This document shows positions 1 through 12,400 of a stretch of 64,000 nucleotides of DNA, piece after piece. The DNA lies in the NCBI GenBank assembly GCA_951799425.1, contig OX637404.1:248001-312000 (forward strand), written 5' to 3'. A model generated the notes under the pieces. That model was not told the origin of the DNA and searched no databases. It saw only the letters and a list, made by a program, of their open reading frames with translations. How positions within the stretch are numbered: the first letter of the stretch is position 1; the number at the start of each line of letters is the position of its first letter. This DNA comes from Ilex aquifolium (lineage: Eukaryota > Streptophyta > Magnoliopsida > Aquifoliales > Aquifoliaceae). The position numbers and the translations under genes are program-made.

Positions 1-391
1 TGTTATTAAGTGCAGGACGACTAAGAAATAACATTAAAAAAAAAAAAGAAATGATAACTTACGGTTTTACAGAAAATATGGCCTTAATAGAGAACAATGG
101 CGAAACATAATTCATTTAGCTGAATGTTGGGACAAAATTTTGTTGAGTTGAATTGAGTTGTCACTGTTTTATTTTTAACATATGTCATGCTTGGCACCAT
201 AAATATTGCTGGAGTTTGTCTGGTAATTTTGTTCTGTAATATAAAGAAGAAACACATGAACCCCCCCCTCCCCCCTCTTTTTTCTCCCAAAATAATTTCA
301 TCAGATTAAAAAGGAAAAGAACGAACGGAAAACACACACATCTATGTTGAATCCAATACTCAGAAAGGAAAAGCATCGAATCAAGCGTCAC

Positions 392-487
392 CTGCGCTTG
401 CATGTGTTTTGTGGACTCAGCCCCATCCAGTGCTGCTTGAGACGAGAGAACAAAAGCATCGACAGGATCATCCCCAGCAGCTAATCT
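392..487 (-). CDS. DHBK: DHBK exon, late DhaL domain
   Basis: This 96-nt, phase-0 exon encodes 32 residues, including [18 protein letters not shown] and [11 protein letters not shown]. This is the family segment just before the conserved C-terminal part. The acceptor is AAATAG before AGATTAGC and the donor is CAG/GTGACG. An alternative acceptor 5 nt downstream (TTAG/CTGCTG) would break the frame with the preceding exon, which decided the boundary. The final exon, with the usual AGRSSY start, is not found in positions 1-391, so it lies beyond the left edge. Confidence 0.88.
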
Positions 488-3400
488 CTATTTATAAAGG
501 TTCATATATTAGCAAATTACTTTCAGGCCAAAAACTACATGACACAAAACCCAATTGACCATTAATGATAACCTCTCTAAGAACCAACAATGCCGGAGTA
601 AGAGCATCTAACAGAGTGCGATGACCTACACTAGCCCCCCCATATTTACTGACTGCTGCAATGCCAGCTTCAAGTGCATCAGCCCCTGAACAACATAACT
701 CATTAATGAAAGAGTATTAACTAATGAAGAACAAATCTGAGACTTACTGGACTAGAAATTATCTCACACTGCATGGGTGTAACAACAGAGTGGCTGTCTG
801 CTTTCAACTGTGCATATGCTGCCTTACAGAATATATTATATCTGTTTTAAAGACAGATGTTCAAGCTGTGTGATAACTAAAAACAAAAATAAAAACTTTA
901 AGGGTGAACAAACAACCATAATAAATATTTTCGAGACAGCGTAGATACTATACATGATGCCACTTGTTCCTCCCATTACTCTACTGATAGAAGATCCAAT
1001 TTCGTTGACAGTTTCTGCAGCATCATTGAGCGGATAGCTGGAAAAAGAAATTGAAAGCAAAAACAAAATTAGAAATAATTACATGATAAGCCCACGTCTG
1101 TGGAGCTCAAATGAGTAATGATCGCCGAAAACCATTATCCTATATCAATGGATGATTGCGGACGAAAACAAATCTGTTAGCAAAGCAAGAAAAAAGAATA
1201 ACAATGTAACGACCCGCCCCAACTGTCAAGATATTGTTTACTTTGAGTGCCCATATACCTTCACGGTTTTGTTTCTCTGGGGCTTCGCCTAAAAAATGAC
1301 TCTTGACAATTAAGGGTGAGCACACCACATATATAGCCTAGTCACTCCCCCATCCCGAGTCGATGTGGAATGCAACACATGAAGCTGCAGCACCTCCTCA
1401 CCTCACAAGGCCTTTTGGCAAGCTACTATACTCCACCCCCCCCCCCTTCCTTAGAGGCCCACGCGTCCTTGCCAAGCCCATGTGGGGTCCACCCCCCACT
1501 GGCTGTAAGAGAGTCGCCTCAGATATCACCTATAACGATCCGTCCTAACTGTCAAGATATTGCCCACTTTGGGTGCCCGTTTACCCTCACGGTTTTGTTC
1601 GTCTAGGGTTTCACCTAAAAAAGGCTTCTTGGAGAATTAAGGATGAGCACACCACATATATAGCCCAGTCACTCCCCTTCTCGAGTCGATATGAGATGCA
1701 ACACATGAAGCTATAGCACCTCCTCACCTCACAAGGCCTTTTGACAATCAAAAGTGGGCCTCGCGAGGACACGTGGCCTCTAAGGGGGGTGGAATGTAGT
1801 AGCCTATCAAAAGGCCTTGTGAGGTGAGGAGGTGCTATAACTTCATGTGTTGCATCCCACATTGACTCGGGAGGGGGAGTGACTAGGCTATATATGTGGT
1901 GTGCTCACCCTTAATTGTCAAGAGACCTTTTCTGGGCGGAGTCCAGAGGAACCAAACCGTGAGGGTGTATAGGCACCCAAAGTGGACAATATTTTCACAG
2001 TTGGGGCGGATTGTTACAAGTGGTATCAGAGCCGACCAGTTGGGGGGTGGACGAGGATGCGTGGCCACTAAGGGGGGTGGAGTGTAATAGCCAGCCAAAA
2101 GGCCTTGTGAGGTGAGGAGGTGCTATACCTTCATGCATCGACTCAGGAAAGGGAGTGACTGGGTTATATATGTGGTGTGCTCACCCTTAATTGTTAAGAG
2201 GCATTTTCTGGGCGAAGCCCGGATGAACAAAACCGTGAGGGTGTATAGGCACTCAAAACAGACAATATATTGACAGTTAGGGCGGGTAGTTACAAACAAA
2301 ATAAACAGAAATGTAAAAGTCTTATGTTTCCAATCAGCATATTATGCTGCATGCTATGCCATAAGATTCCCATTGAATCCACTAACGCAAAGAAAAACCT
2401 ATTCATAAGTCATGTAGGCCTAACTACAGATATATGGCTGGTTAGAAAATAAAATTACTAAAGTTCAAGCAACAGTAATGTAGATCCAGTATACTGGAAG
2501 CAGACTAATTCATATGAATTTTTTTGAGCTACTATAATAGGTTGTAATAAATTGTCCAGCTATTAACTCAGAAGTGATTAAGTGCAAATATATTATTGTC
2601 TTCCTTAAATCTTACCTAGTTATTAACATACAGAAAAAGATACCCTAGCATAATTGGTAGAAGCAACGGTTACAGCACAATAAATTAAAGAACAAGCTTC
2701 CAAAGCTTGTGGAAATTTAAACATCAGCATTGACATAACTAACCCAAACTCTATAGGATGCTCCACCAAATAGAAGTATCCCTTTAATCACTATCATGGT
2801 GAACTTTATGCATAACACTTACCTAGAAAGGTTCTTACGAAGAATTCAAATTTTTTAGATACTCGCTGATCAACAACAGCATAAAAACAAGGTAAATTAC
2901 TTCTAGAGGATATCCTCAACAATCAATGGTTTCATACCCATCAGACCTGGCTTCAAACTCAGAAATACAAACACAAGTACAGTTGAGCATTAAGGAGGAA
3001 TACTTATTGGGCAATGTAAGATTTCAACCCCATTCTTAATCATAGTTGCGCATTACTGTAAAGAATGTGAGAAATGTCACATAATGATAGGCATTCAGAT
3101 CATCCTAATTGGCATACACCAAATTGGGCCACCTATTCCAGACCTTATTTCAATCTCATACTTTTCCAACACCCATTATGGCATGCCAAAATGCTCACTG
3201 ACCACTGAATACTTCATATGAATTTGCATCCAATAATCCTCTGGCATATGTATTTGAAAATAACTTGAGCCAAGACAGAAGCACCTCTTCATTTCTTCCA
3301 AAAGTTAGCACAAAAGTCAAGATAGGGGGAATGAATTGGTCCAACAACAAACAGCAGGGCAAGAAAGGAGAATCCATGAGAAATAGAAAGCATTGAAATC

Positions 3401-6400
3401 AGAAGCTAGCCTCTTGTTAGTCGATACATCACAGATTACTGAATTCAAAGCAAGCCTCAACCAAACTATTTGGGATCCGCTACAAGCGAAGGAAGTCTCA
3501 GAGTACTTCACTGTCAGTGGCTCAAAGTACTAAAATTTCCATCATACGAAACCCCGATGTATTCCAGACCTTCACAAGGATTTGATAAATCAATGGTGTA
3601 AATAAGTGCATGGGGAGTGTTTCTCACACTTCACATTATTACCCCAATAAGATTTTACTTTCTCTACTAACACCAACAAATATCACACCAAGGTCATATT
3701 TACTTTAAAGCCCATGTAATCTTAGTCCTCCTCAACAGAGTGCCAAAACTGTCCACATTTCATAATTCTCCAAAATGGTTTGTAGAAGGGAATCATGTAA
3801 ATACGAATGTGTGAGCTAAGGCATGTCATATATGACTTCCTAACATGGTTTATGGAATATGGACTTTTACTTACTATCATATACTTATTACAAAATCTTT
3901 TACAAAGTTATACATGACACAAGGATAATGAGCAAACTAAACGTCCATTTTCATATACTTACTGTTAAAGCCCCGAAAATGTATTTGAGGAAGTGGTTTG
4001 GTTGTAGGAAAACCAGTCTGAGGCAAGGAAAATTTCGTTTCGAAACTTCTGAAACGTTTTTATTTCCAAAGAGACTGAAATGAATCAGTGATGAAATCTG
4101 AAACGTTTTTATTTCCAAAGAGACTGAAACGAATCAGTGATGGAATCGAAATTCTAATATTCCATAATATTTCGAGATATTCCATAATATTTCGAGATGT
4201 TTTGTAATATTTCAATGCATTTACGCAATTGTTTCGAAATGTTTCAAGGTTTTTCAAGATACTTTAATATATTTCGATTAATGTATTGGAAAAATAATTC
4301 TTAAATTTTTTATTTTTTTCATTATGTTTCTAAAATGGGTCGGAACGTTTCTGAAACACGTCAAAACGTTTTTGTTTCCTAGGTGACCAAAACAATACAC
4401 TGAAATGAAATTTTGATCCATGGTCTGAGGTACTTGTTCCCCGTATGTCGGAACCTACAACAGGTATGCTTGGTTGGTTTCCTATTCTTGGTTTTGTTAG
4501 CTTGTAGTAGGTGTTTTGTTTGTATGGGGTGCTCTGCTTGTATCTTATGTTCTCTAATCTTTTGCTCTAATAAAATTCAGGGACAATTCTTGTTAGTGAG
4601 TCAGGGGAAATAGGGTTGAACCGGTCTAGAATGGGTCTGAACCGGCCTGAAATTTGCAGAACCAAATTTAGATGGTCTGAACCGGCATGAAATAGGGCTG
4701 AATCGGCATGGAATGGGCTGAATCGGCATGGAATGGGCTGAACCGGCCTGAGAGGAACTGATAATTTGAGCCGGACTGGACAAAGCTGGTCACCAGACTC
4801 CAACTGGACTTGGGCTTTGAACGGATTAGACTTAGATTGGTTGTTGTGGGCTTAATAACGTCAAAACCCTACCCGATTGAACTCGGGTCTTGTCTTCAAT
4901 CTCTAACGACGTTAAATGGAACCCTATTGGCCTCTCAACAACGAAATGGCAACAACCCAGCCTCTTCGACTCAACTGCAACAATCAACAACCCAATAAAT
5001 TCGTCACTGAAACTTGTGGCTCCGGCAATCGATTGACTGCAAGAATCAACAACCCAATTACTTCATCAACTCAACTGCAACATGTGGCTCCGACGATTGA
5101 TCCTCAACAACAGCAACGCAATCGATCATTGTTCACTCCACTACGACCACGAATCAACAACTCAAAGGTGGTCGGCAACATCGACTCCACCCCGAAGACG
5201 AACAAGGACTCAACAGCGGTGATTTCCTTCTTGACGGGGCTATGCATAATGCGTGGCTCTGATACCTTGATAACAATATATCGAGTTCTAGATCGAGAGA
5301 GAGAGAGAGAGAGAGAGAGGCGTAATTAAATAGGAAGAGAAAAGCTAAACATTAATTAATCACAGAGAGTTATATAGTTACACATGGAATAGGGTAATGA
5401 CCCTATTGCCCCTAACTAACAATTACAATGACACCCCTTTGGGTGTTACTTACATTGCAAAATGGTCCTTCTTGTTTCAGATATCACAATGGCACCCCAG
5501 TCAAAATGTGTCGGCTGACAGACATTACCGGAGATATTTTTGAAGTTTGTACTCAACTTTGTAATGTCTCCCCCAATACTGGGTTAAGAGTCCCCCAATT
5601 CGAATCCAAAACTCCCCAACCAAATACCAACCCTAGGAAACACCAAACCACCACCGCACCAATAGCCCGAAACCACACACCCCTATTTCTCTCTCTCTCT
5701 CTCTCTCTCTCTCACACTGACAAACACAAAGGCACACACACAAGAACACCCAATATAGTGTAATATCCTAGATTTTTAAAAAATGGGGATTGCAATTTTA
5801 ATATACTTAGTGATGAAATTTTGAGATTTTTTTTTAGAATGATGATTAGGATGAATTGTAGGGTATAAGGTTATTACAATCTGGATAGGAAATTTGGAGA
5901 TTTCAAATGAATAAATAGACCTCAAAAATGAATTCCCTGTGTGAAGACGAGTCCAATGCCTGCAACATTAGATAGATTTCATGTTGGAAGAAAAATGTCA
6001 TGCTAAGTGCCCAAAGTATCCAGAATGTACATATAGTTGTCCAATTGCATGTGTGACAAGTGGTGGCCATGTGACAAGTGGTAGCCATGCATTTGTGACA
6101 AGTATCAAGCTAAGAAACCATGCAAGGGGACACCTTCTCCTTGCATTTGCCTATAAATAATTGACAAAGTTCAACCACAAACCATTAAGAAAGAAGAGAA
6201 AAATAGGGAGGAACCGAGAGAGAGAGAGAGAGAGACGTGGACATGAAAAATCTGTAAAATTTGTTGTCAATATTAACGGTGAAATTAACTCAAATTGAGA
6301 TAAAATTTGAGTATATTATTCTTAAGGTTATATAAGTGGATTATCTCGCAAATATGTATCCAGTACCGATCTGAATCTGATCTGAAGCGGTTGTAGATTT

Positions 6401-9400
6401 TTCTAATTCTGGGATGGATTTGACTTTTTCATACCGTTATAATGTTTGTATTATGTTTGAAATATCGTTAAATGTTTATTACATTTTGAACCATTTATTT
6501 GTTAAACAGTGTTGATTCTGATTGGATTTTGTCTTTGTAAGCTGTACTAATTATAATATTTTTGATTTGGTTACGGAACAATGGATTTTATTGGAAATAA
6601 TTTTTGATAAAAGATGTGCACACAGATTGAGCGACAGGAGGATTATGAATGACGTTGAGACCATAGAAGGTTTTATGGGTATGATTTATCCGTCTTAGAG
6701 GCCCAATGGCCTTCGGGCTTAGGTTCCAATTGTTACACAGGGAAGCGTATCTTCTTGTGGGGAAAGTTTCTAAAAAGTTGAAATGATGAAATGTGAATTT
6801 GAGGATGTTGTTTGTTCTCTGGTGTGGCACAAAAATAAATTTCGATGCTCGACAAAGAATCTTCTATTTATGTATCGAAAGTATGTTTCTCAAATACCGA
6901 CAAAATTATATATTTTCAAACTGTGTTTCTTTTAAAATAGGATTTACCCACTGAACATACTGTTGGCTCACACTACATCGTTGTATATTTTTTAGGACTT
7001 GCTAAAATCATTTCGAGGGAAAATATATTGTCAATTTAGGGTAGACAGACACGGGTCAATTTGAAGGTTCGAGAGAGATTTATTACTGGATTTGTGTATG
7101 GAATAATGTTTTGAAGCTTGTGATCGCTGTAATTTTTTCCAAAATTGTAATATTTATTACTTTCGGACAAATTCGAAAATTGGATTTGTGGTATTGCGGT
7201 TATTAGTGCTCTGAATGGTGTAATTGGAGGTGTAAGTTGTCGATATTTCACCCAATAATATTTCAAGAAATCGGGACATTATAAAGTGGTATCATAACTT
7301 AAGTTTTAGATCTTGCATGAGTACTATGGGGAGTGCATTAGCCAAGCTTCTGTTGCTATAATGTATAAGTTACAATGGTATCAAAATTGTAGAATTATGG
7401 ATAAATCATTGAATATGGTATTAGAGTGACAAAGTAATTTGCTTACCGACTGTAGGTTTCGAGGACAAAACTTTCTTTTAGGGATATAGATTGTAATATC
7501 CCAAACCTTTTTGAAATGGGATTGCAATTTTAATATGATTAGTAGTGAAATTTTGAGAAATTTTTTGGTTGACAATTAGGATGAATTGTAGGGTTTAAGA
7601 TTATTATAGTCTGGCTAAGAAATTTGAATATTTTAAATGAACAAATGCACTTCAAAAATGGATTGCTTGTGTGAAGACAAGTCCAATGACAATAATATTG
7701 GGTAGGTTTGTGCCGAAAGAAAAATGTCATTCTAAATACCCGAAGTATTCGGGATGTCCATATAGATGTCCAAGTGCATGTGTGACAAGTGGTAGCCATG
7801 CAAGTGTGACATGCCATAACCATGTAGATGTGATAAGTGTCAAACTAAGAGGTGCAAACCATGCAAGGGGACACCTCTTCCATACATTTGCCTATAAATG
7901 GCAGACAACATTCAGTGACAAACTATTAAGAAAGAAGAAAGGGCGAAGAGAAGACAAGGGAGGACCCGAGAGACAGAGAGAGAGGAGAGACAAAGAAGGA
8001 AGAAAGAAGAGAGGAAGAGAAAAGGTAAGGGATGACTCCAGAGAGAGAAAAAATCCTAAGTGGATTATCTTGCAAATATGTATCCATTACCGACTTTTTC
8101 ATACCGTTATAATGTTTTTATTATGTTAGAAATTTCATTAAAATGTTTATTACATGTTGAACCATTTATTTGCTAAGTAGTGTTGATAATGATTCGATTG
8201 GATTTTCGAAAGTTGTACCAATTATGATATTTTTTATTTGGTTATGGAACGATAGAATTTATTAAAAAAAAAATTTTGATAACAATATGTGCACAAGGAT
8301 TGAGCGGCAGTAAGCTTATGAATGACGTTAAGACCAAAGAGGGTTTCATGGGTACCATTCATTGGTTTTGGAGGTCCAATGGCAATGGCCTTCGGGCTTG
8401 GTTTCCAATCGCTACACAAGAGACATCTTCCTCGGGTAAAAGTCCTGAATTGATGATATGTGAATTCTAGGATGTTATTTGTTCTCCGATGAGGCACAAA
8501 AATGAATTTCAATGCTCAATGAAGTATCTTTTATTTATTTATGCGAGGAGTTTTCTATTTATTTATTTATTTATCAAAATTATCTTTTTCGGATAGTGGA
8601 AAAAATAATATATTTTCAGACCGTCTTTATTATAAAATATGATTTACTTACTAAGCATATTGTTTGCTCACCCTAAATTGTTGTATATATTTTTTTTCAA
8701 AAATGCTAGTCATTCAGGAAAAAATATGTTGGCAATTTGGGCTTTGACAAGGCATGTCAATTCAAAGGTTCGAGAGATATTTGGTACTAGATTAGTTTAT
8801 AGAATAATGTTTGGAAGCTTGTTGATTGTACTAGTACTGACAACTGTAATTTTTTTTTGAAAGTTGTAATATGTATTAAGTTGAGAATTATGATTACTTA
8901 AACATATTGAACTTGAGCTGGGCAAAGCTGGATTGAGCCTTAATTGGGCTGAATTGTTTGATGACCCTGGGGTTTGTGAAAACCTGAAATGCAACCCAAG
9001 AGAGAAACCGGATCTTGTCATCCTTGTGCAACTTGGGATTGAACTTCCTGCAAGCACCAGGTTCCAGCAGCGACACCACTCACCGATCCACCTCCGGCAA
9101 CGACAAAAGCCAAAAATAAATCACCGGCAACGACCAAAAAAAATACCCAAAACCATCACCCACTCAATAAGCAATGCCCAGCCACTAGAGAAGATACTGA
9201 ACAATTGGCTCAATACACATCAAATTCAACATTCAATACCCACAGCCAGTGGTTCTAGGTCCATGATCGTGGGCTACATAGAACAAGAACCAAACAAGAG
9301 CAACGAAAAAAAACAAAAAGAAAGACAGAGGAACAACGGGTTTAAAATTCAGTACTAACAACGAGTTTTAGATTAAATTGGAATACCAATGCTCTGATAC

Positions 9401-12400
9401 CAAGTTGAGAATTAAGATTAGGGTTGAGAGAAAAAGAAGGATGAACAGAGGAAAGATAAAATAATCAATTGTGTAGGTAATGCTGCCTTACACTCTTATT
9501 TATAATAAACTGATGTTATGAGCAATTACACTATTACCGTACACTATTAGTAATCTAAAATAAGAACTCTTAACATATTACTTTCGGACCAGTTTGGGAA
9601 TTGGATTTTTGTTATTGAGGCTACATGGTATAATAGAAGATGCAATTTGTTGATATTTCACCTAGTAATTTTCCGAGAATGTGGGGCGTTATACATTGAC
9701 CTACACTTATAAAAAAGACCCACACACTCACACATCCACACAAAATACCCACACAAAAACATGCAAACATGCACAGAGTGGATTTCCCAATTTTATATTA
9801 GGATTTTAATCTCTTTTTTTATTGTAAATGTTTTTTAGGGTTTGATGGTGGCTTGGCACCTATTGCACAAAATAAAAGACAACAAAGATAGAGAAAGATG
9901 GCTTCTGAAACTGAAACTGAATGGTGGTGGGGATGTAGACTGGTGGTGAATTTGGTGGTTTTGTCGTGTGACAGGTTGGGTAGTGGTCATCCTACCAAAT
10001 TCTTGGTTGTGGTAGTGACGATACTGGGTTACAGTGGTGAGAGGATGAATTATGACATTGACATTGGATTGATTGGTTGGAAATTTGCAGATTGGTAATG
10101 AATTGGATGGGATTGCAGTAGTAGGTGGCTGTTGGTTGTAGGGGAGAGATAGAGAGAGAGAGATTGGGTGACTTAGTTGTCACTCAGTTGACTTGACTAG
10201 TTAACTAGGTTGATTTTAATTCGTAAATAGTTTAAATTCAGTGAGGACAAATTGAATACTTTCCTAAAATCGAAAGCAAATGATGCAATCCATAAGATGC
10301 TCAAGAAGAGACAAATTTAAAGACATGAAGAATTGTGAAATTTGACTTGCCATGAAGACAGACTTATATGAAACCTTGCATAGCTTTATTAGAGTCCTAT
10401 TTTTAATTACCTTACGTTTGTTTGCTAGTATTTAGTAATTTATATGATTCTTTTATATTTTTTAGGGTCAAGGGTATTTTTGTAATTTCTAAAAATTTTA
10501 AAATGGGTCATATTTTAGGGTCAATTTTTAGTATTGGATATGCTAGAATTTAGAGTCCTACTTCTAGTTAATTTTAATTTTCTAATTTGTAGGGACCTAG
10601 TATTTTTGGAGTCTTAGAGACTTTAGAATCCTAATCTTTTGAGATTAGGAGTACTTACAACTCTATATATAGTTAGTGTTACTTTTAATAAAAGATAGAG
10701 AGATATTCAAAAATTTCAGCAATTACATGCTTCTTGAGTTGTGTGATACAATTCTAACCCTAGGTCTGATGCCTAAAGAACCCTAGGAGTAATTCCTAGT
10801 CAAGTTACTGTTCACATCCCCATTACTGTTCACAGCCCCTATTTTTATTTTACAAAATTGTCCTACATCAATTTGGTATCAGAGCCAAAAAATACTATGT
10901 TATGCGACTTAAATATTGACTTGCAATGATGGAGATACAAGATTTTGATGGAAGGAATGATCCTATAATATTCTCTAATTGGCTTATGTCTATTGAAGAC
11001 TACTTTGCCAAATATAATTTCTTAAACGAGCGGAAAATAAGATTTGCCAAGATGAAACTTGTAGGCATGGAAAAAATTTGATGGTTTGGTGTAGAAGGAG
11101 ATTTAAGAAGATTGGGATTGTCGTCAATCAACACATGGCAAGAGATGAAAGCTAAGTTTCAACACAAGTATATGCCCTCAAACTATTGTAGCAAGTTGTG
11201 CAAACAACTTATTAATCTACAACAAGGTAACCTATCTATCATGGAGTATAATCAAAGATTTGAAAACCTAATGTTGAAATATCGTATCGTAGAAGACCCT
11301 TGCCAAATAATTGCTCGATTTAAGGCTGGTTTAAGAGTAAATATAAAGGCAGAAATACTTGGGCAGCCACTATACAACGTAGATCATGCATTCCAAGTGG
11401 CACTTGGTACGGAGATGTACCTAAATTTCCTTCACCAAATAAGTACATCAAGAGTTTCTTCATCCCGAAGGGCTAAAACTCAAAGTTATTTGGATTCAAC
11501 TGTGCAACTAAAGAAGATTCATCAAAAGCAGCCAAAAGCAACAAGTGATCCAATAATTCAAGATGGAGGAAATCAAGTAGAACAACCAACACAATCCCAA
11601 GCAACTTCCCTACTTACTTGTCCAAAGGCTAAGGTAAAAAATGAATATCCAAATAATTTTTTTGTTGTGGAGCATAACAAGATGGAAAATCCAGCAACTA
11701 GTAGTGAATCCAATATGCCTTTAAAGATGAGTAAGTTACTATCTAAGAGCTTTGAAATAGCGCCAAAAGAGTTGTCGAAAAAAATTCCTCCTATCGACGA
11801 CTTTCAACCAATAACATTAGTATCTCAAGTGCTTGATTTTTTTGCATCCACCAAGAATCTAAGTGAGCATAAAGAGCCAACTAATGGTGCTCAAGAGAAT
11901 ATTAAGGCTACAACAAAAGAAAATATCAATAATGAACCAAGATATAGAATCAGAAACCATTACAAAAAGTTTGATTGAGCAAGAGGAAGGGAAGGCTACA
12001 ATTGAGGCTATTAGGCTTCATGTTCAATGTCAATTTGAGGACGTTCTTTCTATTCATTTTGCTCCACCAATTGATTTTTGTGATTCCAAAGAAGTTCAAC
12101 GACCAAATTGAGAATATTGATCACCAATTTTTTTTCTTTATTTCCTCAATTCAAGAAGAAAAGAGGGCGCCATCTTCAGATTCCTCAAAGAGTGCTAATT
12201 CGAAGCTTATGGACTTCCATACTTCGACAATTCAAAACTCAAGGTGGAGTTTTCTCCAACTAAGGGAGAATGATGCAATCCACAAGATGCTCAAGAAGAG
12301 ACAAATTCAAAGACACGAAGAATTGTGAAATTTGGCTTGCCATGAAGACAAACTTATATGAAACCTTCCATAGCTTTATTTGAGTTCTATTTTTAATTAC

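Larger units (their letters stand above)
5759..9693 (+). mobile_element. Compact non-autonomous LTR retrotransposon with 1.5-kb LTRs and a 208-bp internal region
   Basis: Two direct copies of about 1.5 kb (5759-7283 and 7492-9693, the second enlarged by a 697-bp insertion) start TGTAATATCC and end with a short ATTATA/GTTATA sequence. Between them are only 208 bp. They begin with a primer-binding-like site (TGGTATCATAACTT) and end with a purine-rich stretch (TTTTAGGGATATAGAT) before the second LTR. There is no gag or pol. The LTR style (CATGTGTGACAAGTGG repeats, GA-rich R region) resembles chromoviral gypsy LTRs, which is an inference. A 5-bp target duplication is not evident. Confidence 0.75.

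Noticed and set aside
4916-5329. 137-codon ORF as a gene
   Set aside because: Q/N-rich, ends in a GA microsatellite, overlaps an antisense LTR and primer-binding site, and has no recognisable domain.
8933-9358. 141-codon ORF as a gene
   Set aside because: It lies within a 697-bp deleted copia element, antisense to it, without any known motif.
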